NCBI RefSeq assembly: GCF_900095885.1
Contig: NZ_LT615367.1
Coordinates: forward strand, 3,596,001 to 3,660,000
Source of the DNA: Dickeya aquatica
GTDB taxonomy: Bacteria > Pseudomonadota > Gammaproteobacteria > Enterobacterales > Enterobacteriaceae
Direction: 5' to 3'
Length of the DNA stretch: 64,000 nt
The notes beneath the pieces are model-generated. The model saw only the letters and a list, made by a program, of their open reading frames with translations. It had not been told where the DNA came from and did no database searches. This document shows positions 19,662-28,798 of the stretch, in pieces. A program made the position numbers and the translations under genes. Within the stretch, counting starts at the first letter, position 1, and each line of letters starts with the position of its first letter.

Positions 19662-19684
19662 AAGATGCATTTAAAATGCATTTT
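19662..19684 (+). promoter_or_regulatory. NsrR operator upstream of ytfE
   Basis: Two 11-bp half-sites, AAGATGCATTT (19662-19672) and AAATGCATTTT (19674-19684), flank a single A. This matches the well-established enterobacterial NsrR consensus, with one symmetry mismatch. It ends 30 bp before the ytfE start, so nitric oxide should relieve repression. The gene for NsrR lies in this same window at 33883-34308. Confidence 0.9.
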
Positions 19685-19714
19685 ATAAACGATACCGTTC
19701 AGAGGACGCCCATC

Positions 19715-20380
19715 ATGCAATACCGTGACCAATCGCTAGGCGAACTGGCTATTACCCTTCCGCGCGCTACCGCGCTGTTCCGTGAGTTTAATCTTGATTT
19801 CTGTTGCGCAGGCAAACAGACGCTGCAATACGCCGCTAACAAGCAGTCACTGGATATCGAGATGCTGGAAGCTCGCCTGGCAGAGCTCGCCGGTGAGCCG
19901 TCAACCGCCCGGAACTGGCAACAGTCTCCATTAAGCGACATGATTTCGCATATCATCAGCCGCTTTCATGACCGCCACCGCACACAATTGCCGGAACTTA
20001 TCCAAATGGCCGAAAAAGTCGAGCGGGTTCATCATGATAAGCCCGGTTGCCCGCGAGGTCTGGCATCACAGCTGATGCTTATCCATGATGAGCTGACTCA
20101 GCATATGATGAAAGAAGAGCGCATCCTGTTTCCGATGATCAAATCCGGCATGGGGGCTCAGGCAGGCGGGCCTATCTCGGTGATGGAGCATGAGCATGAT
20201 GATGCCGGCCAGCAACTGGAAAGGGTTAAAGAACTGACCAATAACGTCACGCCACCGGAGAAAGCCTGCACCACCTGGCGCGCACTGTATGCTGGTATTA
20301 ATGAATTCATTGATGATCTGATGGAGCACATTCATCTGGAAAATAACCAGCTGTTTCCTCGTGCGCTGCGGGGCGAGTAG
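19715..20380 (+). CDS. ytfE: Iron-sulfur cluster repair di-iron protein YtfE (RIC)
   Basis: A 221-residue di-iron protein (E. coli 220) that repairs nitrosatively or oxidatively damaged iron-sulfur clusters. The ATG at 19715 follows AGAGGA; a frame extension of 13 codons overlaps the operator and is not translated. The N-terminal ScdA domain carries the CC pair in [13 protein letters not shown]. The hemerythrin-like domain supplies His/Glu ligands in [34 protein letters not shown] and [14 protein letters not shown]. NsrR-controlled from the operator just upstream. Confidence 0.97.
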   Translation: MQYRDQSLGELAITLPRATALFREFNLDFCCAGKQTLQYAANKQSLDIEMLEARLAELAGEPSTARNWQQSPLSDMISHIISRFHDRHRTQLPELIQMAEKVERVHHDKPGCPRGLASQLMLIHDELTQHMMKEERILFPMIKSGMGAQAGGPISVMEHEHDDAGQQLERVKELTNNVTPPEKACTTWRALYAGINEFIDDLMEHIHLENNQLFPRALRGE

Positions 20381-20476
20381 TGTTGCCGATGCGCACACCT
20401 GTTCACCCCCGGGCTTATTACGCCGGCGAAGGGCGCGGGCAACGCGGATGAAATCAATCCGGGTGATAAGAAAGCA

Positions 20477-20505
20477 AAAAACCGCACAGCATCTGTGCGG
20501 TTTTT
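20477..20505. terminator. Bidirectional terminator between ytfE and the DUF2502 gene
   Basis: A 12-bp arm AAAAACCGCACA (20477-20488) pairs with TGTGCGGTTTTT (20494-20505) around a 5-base loop. A-tract and T-tract ends make it functional for both convergent genes. Confidence 0.9.
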
Positions 20506-20529
20506 CTCATTGAATACAAGCAGAATGCG

Positions 20530-20874
20530 TTACCAACGCGGGCCACCGTGATGATGACCCCAGCCAGGCCCTGGGCCACGAGGGCCACGAGGGCCACCAG
20601 GCACGATATATACCGGCGGTGGTGGCTCAACAACCACAACGCGAGGCGGCGGCGGTGAGTAGTAATACACCGGGCGGGCATGGTGCCGACGACCGTACCA
20701 GCTCTCTGGGTCACACCAGCGATTGCCATCCCAAACATAGCCACGCTCATCGCGATCGCCGATGTGCAAATACACCCCCGGCAGGGCCAGACTCAGGCTA
20801 TTCGCCTGTGCCGCAGGCATGGCTGAGAGCAACATCCCCGTCATAATGGCACCCAATAAAAGTGGCTTAATCAT
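20530..20874 (-). CDS. DUF2502 (YpeC-like) small secreted protein
   Basis: A 114-residue exported protein with a signal peptide ending near AAQA-N (about residue 24). The conserved DUF2502 core follows (SLALPGVYLHIGDRDERGYVWDGNRWCDP, about 27-55). The C-terminal half is a low-complexity tail rich in Pro, Gly, Tyr and His (SPPPPRVVVVEPPPP, then Gly-Pro repeats and a HHHG stretch). YpeC-type proteins have no defined biochemical role. The His-rich tail could bind metals, but that is speculation. GAGG precedes the ATG. Confidence 0.8.
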   Translation of the reverse strand: MIKPLLLGAIMTGMLLSAMPAAQANSLSLALPGVYLHIGDRDERGYVWDGNRWCDPESWYGRRHHARPVYYYSPPPPRVVVVEPPPPVYIVPGGPRGPRGPGPGWGHHHGGPRW

Positions 20875-21036
20875 AGTATTAACCTCGACTTAACCGCGAT
20901 GCGGCTGATGGCTCATTTATACGGCGCGCCTATCTTATCTGCCATCAGAAAATGGCTAAATTTTGTAACGCCCATTGCCATTGGCTGACGATGCTCCAGC
21001 TACGCGACGTCCTATCACAGGCAAAGAGATCGTAGC

Positions 21037-21069
21037 AAAAAAACAGGCCGGGCATGGTTGCCCGGCCTG
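21037..21069 (-). terminator. Terminator of fklB
   Basis: On the minus strand an 11-bp arm, CAGGCCGGGCA, pairs with its complement (21044-21054 with 21059-21069) and is followed by seven U residues. It lies about 110 bp past the fklB stop. The intervening stretch has no gene. Confidence 0.88.
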
Positions 21070-21181
21070 CTATCAACGCGCAGTCACCTGTCATGTAGCC
21101 ATCGCCCTGATACGACAATTATATGGTCACAGCAATCGCTGCTTCTACCGTGTCGCATCCTCTGGCGCTGCACCGCTATGA

Positions 21182-21802
21182 TTACAGAATTTCCAGTAAT
21201 TCCACTTCAAAAATCAGGGTACTGAACGGTGGAATGGATGCACCAGCGCCACGCTCACCGTAAGCCAGATTGTGCGGAATATACAGCTCCCACTTAGAAC
21301 CAACCGGCATGAGCGTCAGCGCTTCAATCCAGCCAGGAATAACACCGCTGACCGGGAATTCCGCAGGCTGACCACGCTCGACGGAGCTGTCGAATACGCT
21401 GCCGTCAATCAGGCGGCCGGTATAGTGCACACGAACCCGGTCCTGACGCGCCGGGATAGCCCCGTCACCCTGAGTCAACACTTTGAACTGTAAACCGGAT
21501 TCAGTGCTGTTGACGCCTTCTTTGCCCACATTCGCTTCAAGAAAGCGCAGCCCCTCTTGCGCCTGTTCACGCTGGCGCTCACGACGCACGGCATCCGCCC
21601 GCTCATGCACTTCACGCAGTGCACGGTGCACCACATCAACTGGCACCGCAGGTGCACTGCCGCTGAGCGCATCCGTCAGCCCGGCAACCAGCGCATCAGG
21701 CAGTAATCCCTGTAAACCGGATTCCTGCAATTGCTGGCCTATTTGCAGCCCAATGCCGTAGCTTGCCTGTGCTTCGATGCTGTCATAAGAAGGGGTTGTC
21801 AT
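21182..21802 (-). CDS. fklB: FKBP-type peptidyl-prolyl isomerase FklB (FKBP22)
   Basis: A 206-residue cis-trans prolyl isomerase, exactly the E. coli FKBP22 length. The ATG at 21800-21802 follows AAGGA. Residues ~1-90 form the helical dimerisation domain ([13 protein letters not shown]). The FKBP domain (about 95-205) shows [40 protein letters not shown] and [14 protein letters not shown], which line the proline pocket. There is no signal peptide, so it is cytoplasmic. The reading frame continues 56 codons upstream without a ribosome site. It is divergent from oapA/ytfB. Confidence 0.96.
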   Translation of the reverse strand: MTTPSYDSIEAQASYGIGLQIGQQLQESGLQGLLPDALVAGLTDALSGSAPAVPVDVVHRALREVHERADAVRRERQREQAQEGLRFLEANVGKEGVNSTESGLQFKVLTQGDGAIPARQDRVRVHYTGRLIDGSVFDSSVERGQPAEFPVSGVIPGWIEALTLMPVGSKWELYIPHNLAYGERGAGASIPPFSTLIFEVELLEIL

Positions 21803-22024
21803 GAGTGATCCTTTAATCTGTCGAATTCGAGCAGGCAGCATAACAGCGAGCGGGTTGAGGGTAAAACGTTCTGTTATCAGTGAGGTTGAACCGCCTGTTC
21901 CCCCAGAGACAGGCGCTTGCGGCCTCGTATAGAGCAATGGCTGTGCGGCAAACTGGTTATCTGTCCTCAATTGCCGATATAATCAGACTGTTTTTACATT
22001 GATACGGTTCTAAGAGAGGTCACC

Positions 22025-22759
22025 ATGGGCAGAATCGCGCCCAGGAGAAAGCAATCCACCTGGAATCATCACATGCTGTGGCAATCGTGCCAGAACTGGT
22101 GGCATCAATGGCGCGGAAACACCGTGATTCCCGTTGAATCGCAAGGCAATACAGAGGATGACAGTCTCGATGATGGCATCAGCGGTGCGCAAGATACGCT
22201 GACAACAGCATCCCCGCCACCACGCCGCCGCGTTCGCCCATTGCCATCCTGGCTGAACACACTGTGGCATATGCCAGATAATTTCAGTTGGATGGATCCA
22301 CTGCCTTATTTCCACCGCCGTTGTATTTTCATTGTGTTGGGTTTGTTGCTGCTGGTGCTACTCTGGCCAGGCCCGGCTCCCGCACCGGCCATTCCCCGTC
22401 TGGTGGATGTGCCTTTGTCACAACACGCGCCGATACAAGCGCAACTGGTGTCCCCTGTGGACACCCCCACTCAACCGCCGCCCCCGGCACCTGAGGCTAA
22501 CTGGCATACCTATCAAATTGCCTCAGGGCAAACGCTGGCACAGCTCTTTCGTGATAACAATCTTCCGGTCAACGATGTGTTTGCCATGGCACAGGTCGAA
22601 GGGCAAGGTAAACCACTCAGTAATTTACGCACCGGGCAAAGCATCCGGCTCCAGCGCAACGCGCAGGGAATAGTCACTCAACTGGCAACCGACACCCCGG
22701 ATGGCAAGCCAGTGCTCTTCGCCCGCCAGCAAGATGGCTCCTTTATTCGCGTACACTAA
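22025..22759 (+). CDS. ytfB: OapA-family cell-envelope protein YtfB
   Basis: A 244-residue bitopic inner-membrane protein. It has a cytoplasmic N-terminal region (about 1-100, with the LPSWLNTLWHMPDNFSWMDPLP segment split by conserved Trp/Pro), one transmembrane helix (about 101-119, CIFIVLGLLLLVLLW), a Pro-rich linker, and a C-terminal LysM-like/OapA domain (about 160-244, SGQTLAQLFRDNNLP) likely to bind glycan. E. coli YtfB localises to the division site and its overproduction causes filamentation; Haemophilus OapA affects colony opacity and adherence. AGAGGT precedes the ATG. Confidence 0.9.
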   Translation: MGRIAPRRKQSTWNHHMLWQSCQNWWHQWRGNTVIPVESQGNTEDDSLDDGISGAQDTLTTASPPPRRRVRPLPSWLNTLWHMPDNFSWMDPLPYFHRRCIFIVLGLLLLVLLWPGPAPAPAIPRLVDVPLSQHAPIQAQLVSPVDTPTQPPPPAPEANWHTYQIASGQTLAQLFRDNNLPVNDVFAMAQVEGQGKPLSNLRTGQSIRLQRNAQGIVTQLATDTPDGKPVLFARQQDGSFIRVH

Positions 22760-23086
22760 TCCATTGTTTATGCTGAAAATTCAGATATCCCGTTTTTTGT
22801 CATCAATGATTTTTTCGCACACAGGCACAAGCCGGCGACGTTAGTACGCTGATTACGCGGAATTGGCATGAAACCATAAGGAAAGTGGAATGGGGAAAAG
22901 GAACGGTAGGCTCATAAACCAGCCATTGCACAACCACATGCATCGGATGAGTTTCAGGACATAACGCTGGCGTATTCTCTGAGAGAAATAAAGCCATAAA
23001 ACAGGGTGCAGTCCGGTCGCTGCCGTGAAATGCAAAACGCTGGCCGAAGCCAGCGTTTTAGGTATTGTCATGAAGCGAAGTAAAAA
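22760..23086. other. Intergenic region with the ribosomal-operon terminator
   Basis: There is no gene in this 327-bp gap between convergent ytfB and rplI. Near rplI a strong hairpin (AAAACGCTGGC at 23034-23044, complement at 23049-23059, CGAA loop) ends the minus-strand rpsF-priB-rpsR-rplI operon. The rest shows nothing I can interpret. Confidence 0.75.
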
Positions 23087-23548
<462 letters not shown>

Positions 23549-23577
23549 TCAAAGTCTCGTTAATGGACAGTGGCCGA

Positions 23578-24130
<553 letters not shown>

Positions 24131-24135
24131 AACAA

Positions 24136-24546
<411 letters not shown>

Positions 24547-24568
24547 TTATTCAGCCTCCTGTCAGGGT

Positions 24569-24613
24569 CAGCCGTGGCCCATGGAAGCAAGGAACGTATT
24601 GTGTGTACGGCTG
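24569..24613 (-). promoter_or_regulatory. Structured leader of the rpsF operon (candidate S6:S18 site)
   Basis: Read on the minus strand, CAGCCGT (24607-24613) pairs with ACGGCTG (24569-24575) to close a hairpin whose upper part is purine/pyrimidine-rich. It sits between the promoter and the rpsF ribosome site. S6:S18 complexes autoregulate this operon in many bacteria by binding a leader hairpin. The identification is from position and stem only. Confidence 0.5.
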
Positions 24614-24629
24614 AAAAAAATGACGCGTA

Positions 24630-24658
24630 ATCATACTGGCCATGAGAAATGAACACAA
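24630..24658 (-). promoter_or_regulatory. Sigma-70 promoter of the rpsF operon
   Basis: On the minus strand TTGTGT (24653-24658) is followed after exactly 17 bases by TATGAT (24630-24635), about 100 bp upstream of rpsF. Both hexamers are near consensus. Confidence 0.7.
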
Positions 24659-24669
24659 GCCATATTCTT

Positions 24670-24698
24670 GTGTGACGTGAAAAAGCCCTACGTCACAC
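24670..24698 (-). terminator. Hairpin downstream of yjfP
   Basis: GTGTGACG (24670-24677) pairs with CGTCACAC (24691-24698) across a 13-base loop, about 40 bp beyond the yjfP stop. There is no U-run, so it is a weak terminator at best. Confidence 0.4.
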
Positions 24699-24740
24699 AG
24701 GGATGAGGAATTCGGGAACAATCACCTGGCAATAACGGCA

Positions 24741-25490
24741 TCACAGCGTGCGCAAAAAGAAGTCCGCCGCGGCCTGTAATGCTGAAGGGGTGATTTTATG
24801 GCCGATACCGGCCTCAGTCAGGTAGGTTAATTGCCGGGTCGCGCCCTGGCCAAGCATTGCCTGATAAAGTCGCTCGCTCTCCTCGGCCGGTACCAGTTCA
24901 TCCGCCAGCCCATGCCAGAGCAACAGCGGCCGGCTCGCCAGCGTATCTAGCTGGTGTGAAACATCAAACGGTGCCACGCGTTCAGCGAGCAATTGAAGCT
25001 GCGCAGACGCGCCCGCTTCATCAGGCCTCACGGGCGGGAACAGGGTTTGCGACAATGAAGAGAAATACCCTGAGCCCATAAAGCAGGCCGAAGCGCGTAA
25101 CCAGGGATATTGCGTCATGGCTGCCAGCGCCGTCATCCCCCCCATTGACGCGCCACAAATGCCAACGCGGTCGCCCTCAATCCACCCCTGCTGATGACAC
25201 TCTTGCAGATAAACGGGTAATTCTTTGACGTTATTGAGCAAAATGTCCCAAAAGCTGCGCCTGCGTAGCGCCTCATCCCCATCAAAGCGTGCGCCATGCA
25301 TCAGGGCATCTGGCGCAATCACCCGGAACCCCACCTTCGCCAGCGCATACGCAAAGTAGGAATAGACCTCTTTTGACGAGGTGTAGCCATGAAAAAAGAA
25401 CACCGTGGGGCGCGGTCGCGCCCTGTCACCAGCAGGAAAAGCATGCAGCACTTCAACGCCAGAAATCACCTCAGATCCCATCTCAACCAT
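24741..25490 (-). CDS. yjfP: Alpha/beta-hydrolase esterase YjfP
   Basis: A 249-residue cytoplasmic serine hydrolase, same length as E. coli YjfP, which has carboxylesterase activity on short acyl esters. The oxyanion motif FFFHGYTSSKEVYSYF, nucleophile elbow GASMGG (Ser at about residue 120), and the acid and base of the triad in LLWHGLADELVP and GIGHKITP are all present. The ATG at 25488-25490 follows AAGGAG with ideal spacing; a GTG two codons earlier overlaps that site. Its natural substrate is unknown. Confidence 0.93.
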   Translation of the reverse strand: MVEMGSEVISGVEVLHAFPAGDRARPRPTVFFFHGYTSSKEVYSYFAYALAKVGFRVIAPDALMHGARFDGDEALRRRSFWDILLNNVKELPVYLQECHQQGWIEGDRVGICGASMGGMTALAAMTQYPWLRASACFMGSGYFSSLSQTLFPPVRPDEAGASAQLQLLAERVAPFDVSHQLDTLASRPLLLWHGLADELVPAEESERLYQAMLGQGATRQLTYLTEAGIGHKITPSALQAAADFFLRTL

Positions 25491-25652
25491 TATCACTCCT
25501 TGTTTATTTTCATCATGACGCGGCAGGTAAAACGCGATAGACCACCTACAATTATATCGTACAGCCTCTGCCCGTGATTAAATGGTCAAGCACATCGCGC
25601 AACTTACAGCAATGACGCACATCAAATTTACTTACAAAACCAATCGTAAATG

Positions 25653-25679
25653 TAAAATTTCGCACTTTTTTGCCGTTAA
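25653..25679 (+). promoter_or_regulatory. Sigma-28 flagellar promoter for the Cache chemoreceptor
   Basis: TAAA (25653-25656), exactly 15 bases, then GCCGTTAA (25672-25679): one mismatch from the consensus GCCGATAA. It lies 54 bp before the chemoreceptor start. The -10 overlaps a perfect 12-bp palindrome, GCCGTTAACGGC. Confidence 0.8.
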
Positions 25680-25733
25680 CGGCTTAACACAAACGACTCA
25701 TTACAACTCACACCATACATAAAGAGAATTATC

Positions 25734-27674
25734 ATGCAGCTTGCTTTTAGGCGCTGGAGCCTCGGTGTCAAACTTTCAGTGATTGCCTCCCTGAGCGTGG
25801 CGGTGCTGTTTATCGCCTTCAGCCTAAGCCTGACACGATCGGCCGGGAATAAACTGGAGGCCCTGACCCTGCATGACATGGAAAGTCAGGTTACGGGGAT
25901 TACCGACATGGTAGCAATGTACGATGCCAGCTTGCAGGCAGGCGTTGACAGTTATACCACGCTGTTTGCCAGCTTCCTGCCCGCACGGTTTACCATCGAT
26001 AATCAGGCACGTTTACCGCTTGGCGAAACCAGCGCGCCCACGCTGAAATCCGGGGAGACGGTGCTCAATATGAACACCGCCGTTACCGATGACTTCCTCA
26101 GCCGAACGGCGGCCATCTCCACCATTTTCGTGCGTGATGGTGATGATTTCGTGCGTATTACCACCTCACTCAAGAAAGAAGATGGTTCCCGCGCGATTGG
26201 CACCAAGCTTGACAGAACCAGCCCGGCTTTCGCCAGCGTCTCTGCCAATAAGGTCTTTAGCGGTCTGGCCGTACTGTTTGGCAAGCAGTACATCACCCAG
26301 TACAAACCGGTAACAGACGCCAGTGGCAACGTCATTGCTATCTTGTTCGTCGGTATTGATATCAGTAAAGAATTTGCCCAGATGCAAAAACGGATTCTGG
26401 AAAAACGACTGGGCGAAAATGGCCACTTTATTGCGCTCAGTAAAGCAGGCCCGACAGCTGGCAACTATCTGGTGCATCCAACGCTGGCAGGCAAAAAGCC
26501 AGACTGGTCTGCCGATACCCTGCAACAGGTTATGAACAATGACAGCGGCACCCTGGAGTATCAAGACAGCACGCTGAATGGCGATGAACGCACCCAGGTG
26601 CTGGTCTATCGCAGCATCCCCCAATGGAAATGGGTGGTGGCAGGCACCGTCAGCAAGGCCAGTTTGCTGGCGGAGGTAAACACTATCCGTAACCTGTTCC
26701 TCGCAGGCGGCATCGTACTGGTGGCGCTGTTCGCCCTGTTTTTCGTCTACCTGACTCGCCGCTGGTTAAGCCGTCCGCTGGAAGCGGTGATAAAAGTGGC
26801 AGAGCAGTTCGCAGCAGGCAATCTGCATGCCTCGCTGACTACTGACAGTCAGGACGAAGTCGGGCGTCTGGTCGATACCATCAACGGCATGGGCAATGGC
26901 CTGACGCAGTTGGTTGCTCAGGTGCGCGATGCCGCCCGGGAAATTGCGGAGGGAACGGATGCGCTGGCAGAAGACAGCGGCAATATTACCGAGCAGATTT
27001 CCCGTCAGGCCAGTAGCGTGGAGCAAACCTCTGCCACCATGGAACAATTGGCCGCGACGGTAAAACAAAACGCCGATAACGTCTCCAGCGCCAAACACCT
27101 GGCTTCACAAAGCGCCGGTGCCGCACAGCATGGCAGCAAAACGGTGCTGGACTCTGTGGCAACCATGAGCGATATCCAGCGCTCGTCGCAAAAAATAGCC
27201 GATATCACTACCACCATTGAGTCTATCGCCTTCCAGACCAATATTCTGGCCCTCAATGCCGCCGTGGAGGCATCGCGCGCGGGTGAAAATGGCCGTGGCT
27301 TTGCGGTCGTGGCCGCAGAAGTGCGCTCTTTAGCCCAGCGGAGTTCGTCTGCGGTAAAAGAAATTGAAGCGCTGATTAGCGAATCGTTGCGTCAAATTGA
27401 AGCGGGTTATCGCAGCTCGGAAAGAACCCGGCAGGCAATGGATGACTTGTTGCACCGTATTGAGCAAGTCAGCACCATTGTTAATGACATCGATATCGCT
27501 TCGCGTGAGCAATCCCTCGGCATCGATCAGGTCAATGTGGCGATAAACCAGATAGGGCAAGCGATTCATCAAAATGCTTCGCTGGTGCAAAACTCGCAGG
27601 ATACCGCGCAGGGGCTGCGTGAAAAAGGCCATCACCTGAGCGAGGTAGTCAGCGTGTTCCGCATCCATCCTTAA
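25734..27674 (+). CDS. Methyl-accepting chemotaxis protein with a Cache sensor
   Basis: A 646-residue chemoreceptor. TM1 is at about residues 13-33. A large periplasmic Cache 3/Cache 2-type module (about 40-315) follows, with [28 protein letters not shown] and [17 protein letters not shown] typical of dCache-like folds that bind small organic ligands directly. TM2 is at about 320-342, then HAMP, then a signalling hairpin with [18 protein letters not shown] at the tip. Three positions at the tip differ from the other receptors here ([21 protein letters not shown] instead of EAARAGEQ). No NWETF tail. A sigma-28 promoter precedes it and an inverted repeat follows. The ligand is unknown; organic acids or amino acids are common for this fold. 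Confidence 0.94.
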   Translation: MQLAFRRWSLGVKLSVIASLSVAVLFIAFSLSLTRSAGNKLEALTLHDMESQVTGITDMVAMYDASLQAGVDSYTTLFASFLPARFTIDNQARLPLGETSAPTLKSGETVLNMNTAVTDDFLSRTAAISTIFVRDGDDFVRITTSLKKEDGSRAIGTKLDRTSPAFASVSANKVFSGLAVLFGKQYITQYKPVTDASGNVIAILFVGIDISKEFAQMQKRILEKRLGENGHFIALSKAGPTAGNYLVHPTLAGKKPDWSADTLQQVMNNDSGTLEYQDSTLNGDERTQVLVYRSIPQWKWVVAGTVSKASLLAEVNTIRNLFLAGGIVLVALFALFFVYLTRRWLSRPLEAVIKVAEQFAAGNLHASLTTDSQDEVGRLVDTINGMGNGLTQLVAQVRDAAREIAEGTDALAEDSGNITEQISRQASSVEQTSATMEQLAATVKQNADNVSSAKHLASQSAGAAQHGSKTVLDSVATMSDIQRSSQKIADITTTIESIAFQTNILALNAAVEASRAGENGRGFAVVAAEVRSLAQRSSSAVKEIEALISESLRQIEAGYRSSERTRQAMDDLLHRIEQVSTIVNDIDIASREQSLGIDQVNVAINQIGQAIHQNASLVQNSQDTAQGLREKGHHLSEVVSVFRIHP

Positions 27675-27694
27675 GCCGTCACGGTGTAACAGGC

Positions 27695-27728
27695 CCTGTT
27701 GCTGCCTTTTTTCATAGGCAGCAACAGG
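27695..27728 (+). terminator. Terminator of the Cache chemoreceptor
   Basis: CCTGTTGCTGCC (27695-27706) pairs with GGCAGCAACAGG (27717-27728) around a T-rich 10-base loop, about 20 bp beyond the stop. Confidence 0.65.
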
Positions 27729-27813
27729 TTATACCCGGTTACATGCCAGGGCTATCTCTCTTCTCATCAAGGCGTTACACTTCACCTGTATAAAACCAGA
27801 GCCGGAGGCTGCT

Positions 27814-28191
27814 GTGCTGAGAGGTTTTTTACCGCTCGTGAGTGCCGCGATAGTGATGTTATCCGCCGGGTGCTCGCTGCTGGCCGGCAAACCTGTTGCG
27901 CCACCACCACCGGGAAAACACGCCGTTGAAATCACCACCGAGCAGAGCTATCTACTGGAGAAAGTGGCTAGCCTGTCGGTTGATATCTGCTGCACGCTGG
28001 ATGATGCGCTGGAGGACATTGCCCGTCAGGCGAACGCGCGCGGCGTTGCTTACTACCGCGTTGTCAGTTTGATGCAAGCTGAACGTTTTCGACGTGATAC
28101 CTGGCATGGCTACGCCATCTTTTACCAGCCACGTCCCACGTCTCAAGCGCACCCGGCCGTTGTCAGTTCCCGAGAAAGAGGACAAAGATGA
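27814..28191 (+). CDS. bsmA: BsmA/YjfO-like lipoprotein (DUF1471 group)
   Basis: A 125-residue lipoprotein. The GTG at 27814 follows CCGGAGG. The signal peptide ends in the lipobox LSAGC (Cys20). A Pro-rich linker leads into a compact domain (about 40-108) with DDALEDIARQANARGVAYYRVV and GYAIFYQP, the pattern of the YdgH/BhsA/McbA (DUF1471) family. E. coli bsmA, near yjfP in the same neighbourhood, affects biofilm formation and stress tolerance. It carries an unusual CC pair (DICCTLDDA). The start of the next gene overlaps its stop. Confidence 0.72.
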   Translation: MLRGFLPLVSAAIVMLSAGCSLLAGKPVAPPPPGKHAVEITTEQSYLLEKVASLSVDICCTLDDALEDIARQANARGVAYYRVVSLMQAERFRRDTWHGYAIFYQPRPTSQAHPAVVSSRERGQR

Positions 28192-28463
28192 GAAAAAAAT
28201 ATGTTGCCGTCGCGCTGCTCACCCTGGCGGCCAGTATGAGCGGTACCGCCGCTGCATCAAACTATCCGTGCCGCAGCCCGGAATGGAACCTGTGGATAGA
28301 ATCCCTCGTCAATACCCGTGACCAATACAGTAATCTTGAGATTGGCTCACCGATTTGGCAACAGGCGGTGGAAAGCCGTTTACCCGCCTCGTCCTGGCCA
28401 TCACGCAACTCGGTGTTGTGGTGCGCCACCGTTGAACAAAAAATCGCCAGCATAAAAAAATAA
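28188..28463 (+). CDS. Small secreted protein with two cysteines, unknown function
   Basis: A 91-residue protein with a clear signal peptide (MRKKYVAVALLTLAASMSGTAAA, positions 1-23 in two parts: basic start, then hydrophobic core), leaving about 68 residues. The mature part has exactly two cysteines (SNYPCRSPEWNLW and LWCATVEQK), probably a periplasmic disulfide, and a central Trp/Ser-rich stretch. Its ATG overlaps the lipoprotein TGA (ATGA), so both are made together. I do not recognise the family. It occupies the position of E. coli yjfN beside bsmA but lacks the DUF1471 pattern. Confidence 0.7.
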   Translation: MRKKYVAVALLTLAASMSGTAAASNYPCRSPEWNLWIESLVNTRDQYSNLEIGSPIWQQAVESRLPASSWPSRNSVLWCATVEQKIASIKK

Positions 28464-28475
28464 TTCGGCCACGTT

Positions 28476-28502
28476 CTCCGCATCGCTCTGTGCGATGCGG
28501 AG
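28476..28502 (+). terminator. Hairpin after the lipoprotein operon
   Basis: CTCCGCATCGC (28476-28486) pairs with GCGATGCGGAG (28492-28502) with a 5-base loop, 13 bp after the stop. No T-run follows directly. Confidence 0.6.
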
Positions 28503-28571
28503 ATAAACCGTAAATAGCCTGCCCTTCCCCGCTTCATCCGCATTTTTTGCCACGTTTTTTTTACACAGATA

Positions 28572-28598
28572 TAAACGTTCTTTTGTTTAAGCCGATAA
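28572..28598 (+). promoter_or_regulatory. Sigma-28 flagellar promoter (perfect match)
   Basis: TAAA (28572-28575), exactly 15 bases, then GCCGATAA (28591-28598), the full consensus. It would drive the chemoreceptor starting at 28799, giving a leader of about 190 bases with no recognisable gene. Confidence 0.88.
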
Positions 28599-28798
28599 AA
28601 TGCCGACGCCAGGCATGCGCGCCTGCACCTTCCGAGCTTCTGTTACGTGGCCGATGGTCTGCTGCCATCACGTGACCTCATGCCCCGGAAAGAGGCCCGT
28701 TAGCAATATGGAGCGGCTCTGCGAGCAACCCATCGCCGCACGATGCCGTAATCACACGACATTGGGACAACGACAGAAACGAAAAAGGAAGCCGATTT

